From Halobacterium salinarum DSM 3754 (GTDB taxonomy: Archaea; Halobacteriota; Halobacteria; Halobacteriales; Halobacteriaceae), in assembly GCF_008124605.1 (NCBI RefSeq), contig NZ_VRYN01000001.1:236772-300771 (forward strand): a DNA stretch of 64,000 nucleotides. Direction: 5' to 3'. The notes beneath the pieces are model-generated. The model was not told the origin of the DNA, did not search any database, and saw only the letters and a program-made list of their open reading frames with translations. The number at the start of each line of letters is the position of its first letter. Position 1 is the stretch's first letter. The translations under genes were made by a program, and so were the position numbers. Shown one piece after another: positions 44,262 through 51,573 of the stretch.

Positions 44262-44690
44262 ACCGGAGACGCGCGTGTGCGCCCGCCCACGCCGCTCGAA
44301 GCGAACAGACGGCCCAACCATCGGCGTCACACCGAACGCGCTTGAGCCGCCCACACGTTCGTCTGAGCGGCCGTAGTATTACCGTGGCTCATGTTTCAGT
44401 CACGGCTCTCAACTACCTCCGATTACCCCGATATTGGGCCGTCGGCGTCTCTACCCGCCACAGACGGGCCGTAGAAGCGTTTTACCCTCACCCGACAGAG
44501 ACGGCTTGAGACTGCGGATACTGAGCGGTAGAGACGGAGGGGTGTTTAGTCCGCGCTACCCCTACCCTCAAGGCGGGCCGATACCTATTCCTCGGGGTTT
44601 TAGTCTGAGCGATTCCGTCGAATAGTGGCGGCTTGAGTAGTTGAGTCGGCTACGAACGGCAAAAGAGCAACTGTGTACGGCGTCGGCGGC

Positions 44691-45698
44691 CTACCAAGTG
44701 TTCCGCGCTTTCTGTGCTAAGTCGTCGTCGCCCACGTCTAAGTACGTCTCAGTGGTCTTGATTGATTCATGCCCGAGTAGTTTCTGAAGCGTCCGCAAGT
44801 CGGCCCCGTTTCTCCCGTCGTCGTCGTCGCTCCACCGACGGACGGCCCCACTATGCCGCAGTGTGTGGGTAGTTATCTTCTTCTTCTCGTTGCCCTTGGC
44901 GTCGGTGTATAGCGTCTCTTGTAGGCCCGCGTTCTCTGCGGCTTGCCGAACGATGTCCCCGACGTGAAAACGGCTCAAATGCTCCCGCTCGTTGCTCAGG
45001 AACAGATACGGGGAATCACTGGCAAGCGCGTAACTCTCGCGGTCCACATCTATCCAGAGATTCATCAACTGGTCCAAGTCCCGCATATAGTAGACCGTCC
45101 GACTCTCGCCGTTCTTGGCTACCTCTGAGCGGATAGTGATACTCCGCGCCTCACGGTCTATATCGCTCAGTTTGAGCCGTGACACCTCTTTCCGCCGTAA
45201 CATCCCTTGGTAGGTGAGTCGAACCAGTAGTTCGTTTCTGACAGTGGGCGACGGGACGGATTCGGCTAACTCATCCACCTTCTCGGGCGGGAGTCCGTGG
45301 CGGTCGTCTGTTCCCTCAAGCGCCTGTTCCTTCTTGGTTTTCGTCGTCGTCGTTACGTCGTTTAGGCTTACGTCGTCTACTGGATTCTCGGGCGGGAGGG
45401 TGGCGTCTAACCGTCCGCCGTCTTGCAGTTTCTCCGCCGTCTCAAAGAACTTGGAAAGGGCGGATTGATGGACACTCACCGTCTGATACGCGTACCCTTG
45501 GTCGTTGCTCAAGTGGAGAAGGTAATCCTCCACATCCAGTGGCGTCACGTCGAACGCATCATGTGGGCGGTCGTTGCACCACTTGGCATAGACACGGATA
45601 GAGCCACCGTAGCGGGAGGCAGAATCAGGCATGGTCCGCCCGATACGCTCAATCACGGCGTTAACGCGGTCCCCGACGGGTGAGGCAGTTTCAGACAT
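44691..45698 (-). CDS. Tyrosine recombinase/integrase of the element
   Basis: A 335-residue integrase with a SAM-like N-terminal core-binding domain (VEDYLLHLSNDQGYAYQTVS) and a complete catalytic set: Arg in GMLRRKEVSRLKLSDID, Lys in SEVAKNGESR, HxxR in THTLRHSG, His in LLGHESIKTTETYLDV and the nucleophilic Tyr of the same segment. It cuts and joins DNA at the 13-bp core to integrate or excise the element. Its start lies 3 bp after the stop of the upstream gene at 45702, so the two are co-transcribed. It resembles the IntSNJ2-type haloarchaeal integrases, though this needs a phylogeny. Confidence 0.93.
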   Translation of the reverse strand: MSETASPVGDRVNAVIERIGRTMPDSASRYGGSIRVYAKWCNDRPHDAFDVTPLDVEDYLLHLSNDQGYAYQTVSVHQSALSKFFETAEKLQDGGRLDATLPPENPVDDVSLNDVTTTTKTKKEQALEGTDDRHGLPPEKVDELAESVPSPTVRNELLVRLTYQGMLRRKEVSRLKLSDIDREARSITIRSEVAKNGESRTVYYMRDLDQLMNLWIDVDRESYALASDSPYLFLSNEREHLSRFHVGDIVRQAAENAGLQETLYTDAKGNEKKKITTHTLRHSGAVRRWSDDDDGRNGADLRTLQKLLGHESIKTTETYLDVGDDDLAQKARNTW

Positions 45699-45701
45699 GA
45701 G

Positions 45702-46286
45702 TTACACCTCCTTGAACCAAAGCGGGTTACGGCGTTTCACGGCGTCTCTCGCTCCCTCTATGGGAATCTCTCGGCCTTGCCACGTTGCCGTAACCGTCCC
45801 GTCGTCGTCTGGCTCCCCCAAGTCCTCGAACTCAATTCGTTTCACGGCCGCCGTCTCCGCCAGTTGCTCAAGGGCAACGCGGGCCGTCTCTGGCTCCACA
45901 TCGGTCCCTGCGGCTACCCCCTCCGCAGTAGTGGCGTGTTCGGCCCCTTCGGGTAGCGCCGTCCATACCGCCGTAGTGGTTTCCTCAGACACGGACGTAC
46001 CGCCAGCATACATAGCGTCGGTGGCGTCTGCCAGCGTACCCTCAAGGTCCTCTATACGTCCCTGCATCCCCTCCACGGCGGTTAGCAACTCACCCACGCG
46101 TTCGTCCGTCTGAGCCGTGGTTCCACCGCCGTCACTGTCGTAAGCGCCCGCAAGTTCCCGCTCCACAGACTTGCGGATAAGGTGGGTGAGACTGTCGTAT
46201 TCCTCAGATTCCTCCACGGCGTCTTTCCATTTCTGTTTCTGTTCCTTGCTGTTAGCGCGGATAGCCACCGTCGGTTTCTCGCTCAT
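45702..46286 (-). CDS. Probable integrase-operon accessory/regulatory protein
   Basis: A 194-residue acidic protein, MSEKPTVAIRANSKEQKQKW. Residues 1-48 (VAIRANSKEQKQKWKDAVEE, then YDSLTHLIRKSVEREL) suggest a small strand-helix-helix DNA-binding domain. The middle is a coiled coil (VGELLTAVEGMQGRIEDLEG) and the end a winged-helix-like region (VAAGTDVEPETARVALEQL). It is transcribed before the integrase from a promoter that overlaps the right arm repeat. In pleolipovirus SNJ2 two small co-transcribed proteins are needed for integration; an analogous role is an inference. Confidence 0.75.
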   Translation of the reverse strand: MSEKPTVAIRANSKEQKQKWKDAVEESEEYDSLTHLIRKSVERELAGAYDSDGGGTTAQTDERVGELLTAVEGMQGRIEDLEGTLADATDAMYAGGTSVSEETTTAVWTALPEGAEHATTAEGVAAGTDVEPETARVALEQLAETAAVKRIEFEDLGEPDDDGTVTATWQGREIPIEGARDAVKRRNPLWFKEV

Positions 46287-46315
46287 ACCTCACTGTCATG
46301 GAGCCACGACCTTAG

Positions 46316-46336
46316 TTGTTTTGCACTGTTTTGCTC
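46316..46336 (-). repeat. Right arm of 21-bp inverted repeat; overlaps integrase operon promoter
   Basis: Inverted copy of the left arm with a single mismatch (GAGCAAAACAGTGC on the leftward strand), ending 12 nt from the right core. It adjoins the CTAAG box (46315-46311) about 27 bp before the start of the gene at 46286, so binding here could also repress the integrase operon. Confidence 0.85.
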
Positions 46337-46348
46337 AGAGTAGCACTT

Positions 46349-46361
46349 GAACATGGTGTTC
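46349..46361 (+). repeat. attR core, 13-bp direct repeat
   Basis: Second copy of GAACATGGTGTTC, followed by the remaining GNAT codons (S-W-N-V-M-G). It marks the right boundary of the element. Confidence 0.9.
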
Positions 46362-46943
46362 TCCTGGAACGTGATGGGGCTGGGGCACTCGCGGGCGTCC
46401 GGGTTCGCGCCGGCGACCGAGTTCCGGTGGGTGCACCCCACGCCGGACGCCACGGCGACCCCGAGCCGGGCCGTGACCGGTGATGTCAACGCGGCCTGGC
46501 GGTTCTGGCAGTCGAGTCGCGCCCGCGACCGCCTCCAGGGGCTGGCGCTACACACCGACGAGTCGTGGGCGCTGGCGGAGCTCACGCGCGACCGGCTGGC
46601 GGCGGCCAGCAGCGAGCGCGACGCCCTCCTGGTGGTGCAAGACGACGCCGCCGGCACGGAGGGGTTCACCTTCCGGGCGCGAACCTACGACCGGGAGAAC
46701 GCCGACGGCGTCACCGAGACGTGGGCGGAGTACGGCGTCGCCGGCTGGACTGACGCCGAGGCCTGCCGGGACATCCTGGCGGCGGTCGCGCGCGACGCCG
46801 CGCGCGTCGACGCGGATCGCACCCGGGTGTTGCTCCCCGAGGACGTGGGCATGGTCAGCGACGTGGCGGTGACCCGCACGGACATCGGCGACACGCCTGA
46901 TTTCGTGCTGGCCGCCGACCTCACGAGCGACTACCGGGCGTAG
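46353..46943 (+). pseudogene. GNAT acetyltransferase, C-terminal part, detached by insertion
   Basis: The remaining 194 original codons (46362-46943), beginning S-W-N-V-M-G after the NMVF core. It continues GLGHSRASGFAPATEFRWVH and ends FVLAADLTSDYRA. Read with 41172-41522 it gives an uninterrupted 310-codon frame, which shows the gene was intact before insertion and has not decayed since. An ATG at 46353 inside the core could allow separate translation, but without the acetyl-CoA motif. Confidence 0.9.
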
Positions 46944-47675
46944 TCACCACGTGGTGGCCACCACTCCGGGGTAGTCCGCGAGCACGCCGTCCACACCGGC
47001 CCGCCGGCAGCGCGTGGCGTCCAGCCAGGTGTCGACGGTCCAGGCGTTCACCGTCAGGCCGGCGTCGTGTGCGCGCGCCACGAGCGAGGTGTCCTCGATG
47101 CGGTCGACGGGCGGGTGCAGCGCCGCACAGTCGGCCGCGGCGGCGCGAGCCAGCCCGCGCTGGCCGTCGACGCACAGCGCCGCGCGCGGAACGCCGGGGG
47201 CGGCGTCCCGGGCCGCGGCGAGTGCGCCGTCGAAAAACGACGAGAACATCACGGGCGTGTCGGCGACCGCGGCGGCCACGCTGTCGACGAACGGCTGCCA
47301 GCGCGACTGCGGGGGGCCGTCGGTTCCGGGCGTGGTCACACACCCGGGGGATTTGAGTTCGACGTGCAGCGTGGTGTCGCCGGTGACGGCGTCGGCGATG
47401 GCGGCGAGCGTCGGCACGCCCGCCCCGGACCCGAGCACGTCGGCGTCGGCCAGCGCGTCCGGGGTGGCGTCCCACACGGCCCCGGTGGCGTCGGTGATCC
47501 CGCGGGCACCGTCGGCGTCGTCGAGGCGGTGGTCGTGGAAGACGACCGGCGTGCCATCGCGGGCGGGTTGGACGTCGACCTCGATGCCGTCCGCGCGGTC
47601 GACGGCCCCGCGAACCGCGGCGAGCGTGTTCTCGGGTGCGACGCCGGCGAACCCGCGGTGTGCGAGCAGGCGCAT
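46944..47675 (-). CDS. Glycerophosphodiester phosphodiesterase
   Basis: A 243-residue GDPD-family enzyme that splits glycerophosphodiesters to glycerol 3-phosphate and alcohol. LLAHRGFAGVAPENTLAAV carries the HRG and EN motifs, GIEVDVQPARDGTPVVFHDH the metal-binding E-D and general acid His, and TLHVELKSPG the later Glu/Lys. The C-terminus contains the HDAGLTVNAWTVDT helix-strand typical of the family. It overlaps the SAMP-type gene by one base, which precedes it on the same transcript. It ends one base from the GNAT pseudogene stop. Confidence 0.9.
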   Translation of the reverse strand: MRLLAHRGFAGVAPENTLAAVRGAVDRADGIEVDVQPARDGTPVVFHDHRLDDADGARGITDATGAVWDATPDALADADVLGSGAGVPTLAAIADAVTGDTTLHVELKSPGCVTTPGTDGPPQSRWQPFVDSVAAAVADTPVMFSSFFDGALAAARDAAPGVPRAALCVDGQRGLARAAAADCAALHPPVDRIEDTSLVARAHDAGLTVNAWTVDTWLDATRCRRAGVDGVLADYPGVVATTW

Positions 47676-47950
47676 CAGCCCCCACTGACCGGCGGGAACA
47701 TCGCCAGTTCGTCGCCGGCAGCGATCGCGGTGTCGAGGTCGTCGGCGTCGACGGTGACGCCGTTGACGAGCACGTTGACGTGTGCTGCGAGGCTGCCGTC
47801 GGCGGCGAGCACGCGGTCGCCGAGCGCCGGGTAGTCGGCCACCAGCGCGTCGAGGGCGTCCTGTACGGTGGGGTCGTCGGTGGGCACGGCGACGGTCACG
47901 GTGTCGTCGCCCGCCACCTCCGAGAGGTCGGCGAACAGCTGCCACTCCAT
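47675..47950 (-). CDS. Ubiquitin-like small archaeal modifier protein (SAMP1/MoaD type)
   Basis: A 91-residue beta-grasp protein, MEWQLFADLSEVAGDDTVTV, with VQDALDALVADYPALGDRVL, HVNVLVNGVTVDADDLD and the end DELAMFPPVSGG. The C-terminal Gly-Gly is the conjugation or thiocarboxylate tail of MoaD and SAMP proteins. In Haloferax, SAMP1 modifies proteins and supplies sulfur for molybdopterin. It shares its last base with the glycerophosphodiesterase start. A matching JAMM desampylase is at 24161-24571 and a MoaB/Mog gene at 25991. Confidence 0.88.
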   Translation of the reverse strand: MEWQLFADLSEVAGDDTVTVAVPTDDPTVQDALDALVADYPALGDRVLAADGSLAAHVNVLVNGVTVDADDLDTAIAAGDELAMFPPVSGG

Positions 47951-48046
47951 ACCACTACGTCGTCGGCCGCCCGGCATATGTGCTGCGGGGTCGCCACAGC
48001 CCGGCGGCGTCGCCGCGCTTATTACGTGGGGCGTCGGCGTAGCCGT

Positions 48047-49213
48047 ATGGACGGCGCCGAGCGCGTGCCCGGGCGGCTCGCGGTGGCGTTGACCCTGGTG
48101 GTCGCGGTGTTGTCCGTCGCCACCGGCGTCGTCGGCATCATCGACCCCGGCACGGGGTTCGGGCCGGTGGCGGAGTACGTGCCGGCGTGGGTCAGCCAGG
48201 CCGCCGGGTTCACGGGCGCGCTCACTGGGTTCCTGTTGGTGGTGAGCGCGGGCGGGCTGCGGCGCGGGCTCCGGGCGGCGTGGTACTCGACGGTGGTTCT
48301 GCTGCCGGTCACCGCCGCCCAGGGGCTGTTGCAGGCGACGCCGTACTCGGTGCCGCTGGTGGTGGTGTCGGTGGGGTCGCTTCCCGTCGTCGGCGTCACC
48401 GCCGGCCGGTTCACGGGTCGCACGCCGCGGTCCACGAGCCAGCTCGCCGTCGGCACCGGACTCATCGGGGTGCTGGCGTACGGCACCGTCGGCACGTACG
48501 CGCTCCGCGGCGACGACGGCTTCCGGGCGGTGTCGACGGTGCTCGACGCGTTCTACTACACGCTGGTCACCGCCACCACAGTCGGGTACGGCGACATCAC
48601 ACCCACCACGCAGGCCGCGCGGCTGTTCTCGCTGTCCGTGCTCGTGAGCGGCGCTGCGAGCTTCGCGGTTGCGCTCACGACCCTGATCGGGCCGGCCCTG
48701 GAAGCGCGCCTCGCGAACGTCCTTGGACGCATGACACAACGCGACCTCGACGCCCTCAACGATCACGTGGTCGTTGCGGGGTACGGCGATCTCACGGAAC
48801 CGATTCTGACAGAGCTCGACCGCGGCCCCGGCGAGTACGTCGTGGTGACCAGCGACGACCGGAGCGTGACCGCGCTGCGGGAGCGCGACCTGCACGTGCT
48901 CGTGGCGGAGCCGGCCGACGACGAGGCGCTGACGCGGGCGGGCGTCGACCGCGCTCGCGCCGTCGTCGCGGCGACCAACGACGACGGCGAGGACGCACTC
49001 GTGGTGTTGACCGTGCGGGAATCCCACCCGGATGTGGCGGTGGTCGCGGCCGCCAGCGACCAGGAGAACGAGGCGAAACTCCGGCGCGCGGGCGCCGACA
49101 CCGTGATCAGCCCGGCGGTCATCGGCGGTCGGCTGATCGCGCAATCCGCGCTGGGCGACCGCGACGCCGAGCGCAAGGCCCACGACGTGGTCGGGGACGC
49201 CGCCGACCCGTAG
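48047..49213 (+). CDS. Potassium channel with RCK/TrkA-N domain
   Basis: A 388-residue ion channel. About six hydrophobic segments lie before residue 215; the selectivity filter TVGYGD is at about residues 178-183, flanked by FYYTLVTATT. The cytoplasmic part from about 238 has DHVVVAGYGDLTEPILTEL, a TrkA-N/RCK nucleotide-binding Rossmann domain, and a DGEDALVVLTVRESHPDVAV stretch. This is a full pore plus one RCK unit, as in single-subunit archaeal K+ channels. The box CTTATTACG at 48018-48026 lies about 25 bp upstream. Confidence 0.9.
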   Translation: MDGAERVPGRLAVALTLVVAVLSVATGVVGIIDPGTGFGPVAEYVPAWVSQAAGFTGALTGFLLVVSAGGLRRGLRAAWYSTVVLLPVTAAQGLLQATPYSVPLVVVSVGSLPVVGVTAGRFTGRTPRSTSQLAVGTGLIGVLAYGTVGTYALRGDDGFRAVSTVLDAFYYTLVTATTVGYGDITPTTQAARLFSLSVLVSGAASFAVALTTLIGPALEARLANVLGRMTQRDLDALNDHVVVAGYGDLTEPILTELDRGPGEYVVVTSDDRSVTALRERDLHVLVAEPADDEALTRAGVDRARAVVAATNDDGEDALVVLTVRESHPDVAVVAAASDQENEAKLRRAGADTVISPAVIGGRLIAQSALGDRDAERKAHDVVGDAADP

Positions 49214-49222
49214 CCGGCCGGG

Positions 49223-50689
49223 TCACCCCATGTGGACGAGCGCGACGTCGGTGTCGAGGTCCGCGACGCGCTCGTAGGTGGGCCGCGAGAAGAACTTCGA
49301 GGCGGCCGACCGGTCGGTGCTGGCGCCGAGCAACACCAGATCGTAGTGGCTGTCGTTGCGTTCGATGAACGACTCCACGGACGACCGCGAAACCCGGGTT
49401 TCGCAGCTCGTGTCGACGACGTCAGTGAGGCTGGCGAGCGACGACTCCGCCCGGCGGCGGTCGCGCTCGGACTCGACACACGAGCACGCGCTGACCGTGC
49501 CGTCGTGGCCGGCGAGGCGCGCGGCGTAATCCAGCATCGCGTGTGCGACGTCTGACGCCGACCGCACGGGCACCATGATGCGCTTCCAGTCGGTGGTGTC
49601 GTCGCCGGCCTGCAGCGCCACCACGTCGACGGAGGATCCGAACAGCGTCGTGACGAACGGCGACAGCCCGCCGTCGAAGTCGCCCGCGTCGTCGCCGGCG
49701 GCGAGCGGCGTCACGACCAGATCGCAGTTGGCCTCGTCGGCGGTTGCCAGCACGGTCTTGGCGGGGTCGTTGTCGGCGACCGCGACCACGACCTCACACT
49801 GCACGCCGACCGCCGTTTCGACGCGCGAGGCCTGGGTTTCGAGGCGCTGGGCGGCGGTTTCGGCGGCGTCCTGCTCGGCGGGCGAGGCGGCGTTCTCGAC
49901 GCGCGCGTCGTCGTCGGGTGCGGTCCGGATGCAGTTGCGCCGCGCGGCCGCCACGTCCGCGTCGTCGACGATGTCGAGCAACACCACTTTGCCGGCGTCG
50001 TGGGCGGCCGCCAGGCGCGCGCCCAGCATCGCCGCCTTCGAAGCCCGAGGCCCGCGCATCGGGACGACGACGTGGTCGTCGGCCGCCGTGGTGTGGTAGA
50101 GGTAGCGGGCGCGCTCCTCGTAGACCTGTCTGCGCCAGACCACGAACACCACGGCGACCAGCGACGACGACAGCGCGACACCGGCCACGTACGCGACGCC
50201 GGCGTTCCCAGTGAACAGCGCGAGCAGCGCCGTCGAGAACGCCGTCGGGAGCTCCAGGCCCAGCAGCCACGTCGCGCCGCCGGTGGCGAGCACGGCGAGC
50301 GCCGCCGCCCCGGCGTCGACGCCGACCGCGGAGGGGGCCACGTCGTAGACGGCCGTGGCGACGACCGTGACCGCACCCCACCCACAGAGCGCGCCGACGG
50401 TCATGCCAGCCACGAACGTGACGGGGTCGGCGTACTGGCCGTCGGGGTCCGAGAACAGCGTGTACGTGCCCGACGCCAGCGGCGGGAACAACAGAAACGA
50501 CACCGCGCCGATGGTGTTCGACAACAGCGTTACCAGCCCGACGAGCAGGGGCACGAACAACAGCACCGACGCGTGCAGGAGGTTGCTCGTGGTTTCCAGC
50601 CACCGCCGGAGCTGGCGGAGTTCGCGCCGCTCGATGCGCGCAACACGGCGGCGCGCGGCGGCGAGTCGACGGCGGACCTCCGGGAGCAC
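49223..50689 (-). CDS. HPP-family membrane protein fused to two universal-stress domains
   Basis: A 488-residue protein from GTG 50689. The N-terminal 190 residues are an HPP-type membrane domain (SFLLFPPLASGTYTLFSDPD, TFVAGMTVGALCGWGAV, LELPTAFSTALLALFTGNAG). After it comes a USP-like region (VVVPMRGPRASKAAMLGARL to CDLVVTPLAAGDDAG) and a second one (RIMVPVRSASDVAHAMLDYA to LVLLGASTDRSAASK). HPP proteins may transport nitrite or other anions; the USP parts could sense nucleotide. No GTG alternative is obvious. It is convergent with the K+ channel. Confidence 0.83.
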   Translation of the reverse strand: MLPEVRRRLAAARRRVARIERRELRQLRRWLETTSNLLHASVLLFVPLLVGLVTLLSNTIGAVSFLLFPPLASGTYTLFSDPDGQYADPVTFVAGMTVGALCGWGAVTVVATAVYDVAPSAVGVDAGAAALAVLATGGATWLLGLELPTAFSTALLALFTGNAGVAYVAGVALSSSLVAVVFVVWRRQVYEERARYLYHTTAADDHVVVPMRGPRASKAAMLGARLAAAHDAGKVVLLDIVDDADVAAARRNCIRTAPDDDARVENAASPAEQDAAETAAQRLETQASRVETAVGVQCEVVVAVADNDPAKTVLATADEANCDLVVTPLAAGDDAGDFDGGLSPFVTTLFGSSVDVVALQAGDDTTDWKRIMVPVRSASDVAHAMLDYAARLAGHDGTVSACSCVESERDRRRAESSLASLTDVVDTSCETRVSRSSVESFIERNDSHYDLVLLGASTDRSAASKFFSRPTYERVADLDTDVALVHMG

Positions 50690-50748
50690 AACACCACAGC
50701 AGTCCGGTCGGTGACTGTTTGTGTGTTTCGCTCCCGCACGCCCGCGAG

Positions 50749-51525
50749 CTACGACAGGGCGACGACCGCGTCGAGGGCGATGTCGATCGCCCGCGAGACG
50801 TTGTTCTGTGCCTTCTCGGGTAGCTCGTCGTCGCTGTCGGCGCCCTTCTGAGTGCCCGCGACCAGGTTGCCGTCGACGGTACAGATCGCGCCCGCGGCGA
50901 GGCCGCGCCGCCGCGCCAGCGAGAACACGGTCGCGGCCTCCATCTCGATGCCCAGCAGGTTCGCGGCCTCCCAGTCGGCGACGTAGTCGTCGCTCTCGTT
51001 GTAGAAGGCGTCGTCGCTGACGATGGGGCCGACGTGGACCGTCGCCCCGGCGGGACCGTCGGCGGCTGCGGACTGCTCGTGGTCGCCGACACCCTCGGTG
51101 GCTTCGGCGGCGTCGACGAGCTCCGCGAGCACACTGTACGCCGGGACCGCGGGGTACGTCGCGGACTCGTAGCGCTTGCTCGTGCCTTCGGCTTTGGCGG
51201 CGCCGTTGGCGACGATCATGTCACCGACCTCGACGCCGGCCTGGAGGCCCCCGATGGTGCCCACGCGGATGACCGTCTGGACGCCGACTTTCGCGAGCTC
51301 CTCGATGGCGATGGCGGCGCTCGGGCAGCCGATCCCGGTCGAGCAGATCGTGAGCGAAACCCCCTCGTAGGTGGCGTTGACGACCTTGTACTCGCGGTTC
51401 TCCGCGACGACCTCGCTGTCGTCGCAGTGGCTGGCGATGCGGTCGACACGCCCCGGGTCCCCGGGGAGCAACGCGACATCATTAACATCGCCGTCCTCGA
51501 CGAGCAGGTGGGGTTGTTTGGCCAT
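50749..51525 (-). CDS. Nucleoside phosphorylase (uridine/guanosine phosphorylase family)
   Basis: A 258-residue PNP/UDP-family enzyme that splits nucleosides with phosphate to ribose 1-phosphate and base. Motifs: VALLPGDPGRVDRIASHC (phosphate), TICSTGIGCPSAAIAIEEL, VIRVGTIGGLQAG and LLGIEMEAATVFSLARRRG (ribose Glu-Met-Glu). ATG at 51525. It is the last gene in a leftward run with the PfkB kinase (51574) and R15P isomerase (53363), which fits guanosine or uridine ribose salvage in haloarchaea. Base specificity is not read from the sequence. Confidence 0.9.
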   Translation of the reverse strand: MAKQPHLLVEDGDVNDVALLPGDPGRVDRIASHCDDSEVVAENREYKVVNATYEGVSLTICSTGIGCPSAAIAIEELAKVGVQTVIRVGTIGGLQAGVEVGDMIVANGAAKAEGTSKRYESATYPAVPAYSVLAELVDAAEATEGVGDHEQSAAADGPAGATVHVGPIVSDDAFYNESDDYVADWEAANLLGIEMEAATVFSLARRRGLAAGAICTVDGNLVAGTQKGADSDDELPEKAQNNVSRAIDIALDAVVALS

Positions 51526-51573
51526 ACGCGGGGTTGTGCTGGTGGCGAGAAAAAGCCGTGGATCCGGTGGCGG

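Larger units (their letters stand above)
43644..44690. other. 1.05-kb apparently non-coding block with repeated motifs
   Basis: No open frame here has haloarchaeal composition. The block holds ACGTTCGT at 43670, 44227, 44252 (inverted) and 44355, an exact 15-bp repeat GGGCCGTCGGCGTCT at 43987-44001 and 44436-44450, a CTCGG/CCGAG hairpin near 43908-43924, and a very AT-rich promoter-like segment AAATATATACG near 44202-44212. It could contain a replication origin, a non-coding RNA or control sites of the element. Confidence 0.6.
41510..46361. mobile_element. 4.84 kb integrative element (tyrosine-recombinase type) in the GNAT gene
   Basis: The element is bounded by direct copies of GAACATGGTGTTC at 41510-41522 and 46349-46361. 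Unique sequence plus one core copy is 4,839 bp. Inside both ends, 12 nt from the core, lie inverted copies of a 21-bp arm. It encodes a tyrosine integrase, a gene just upstream of the integrase, a three-gene overlapping operon and a membrane protein, all leftward. It has no capsid, replication or transfer gene that I can recognise. Base composition is visibly lower in GC than the flanks. Removing it joins the two GNAT fragments in frame. Confidence 0.92.

Noticed and set aside
43471-44345. Several 80-160 codon rightward frames in the element's 1-kb gap
   Set aside because: The first overlaps the operon gene at 43449-43643 antisense; the others have basic, irregular composition unlike haloarchaeal or viral proteins.
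41510-46361. Reading the inverted arms as terminal inverted repeats of a transposon
   Set aside because: The outermost sequences are direct 13-bp cores lying within the GNAT gene, the arms are internal, and the recombinase is a tyrosine integrase rather than a DDE transposase.
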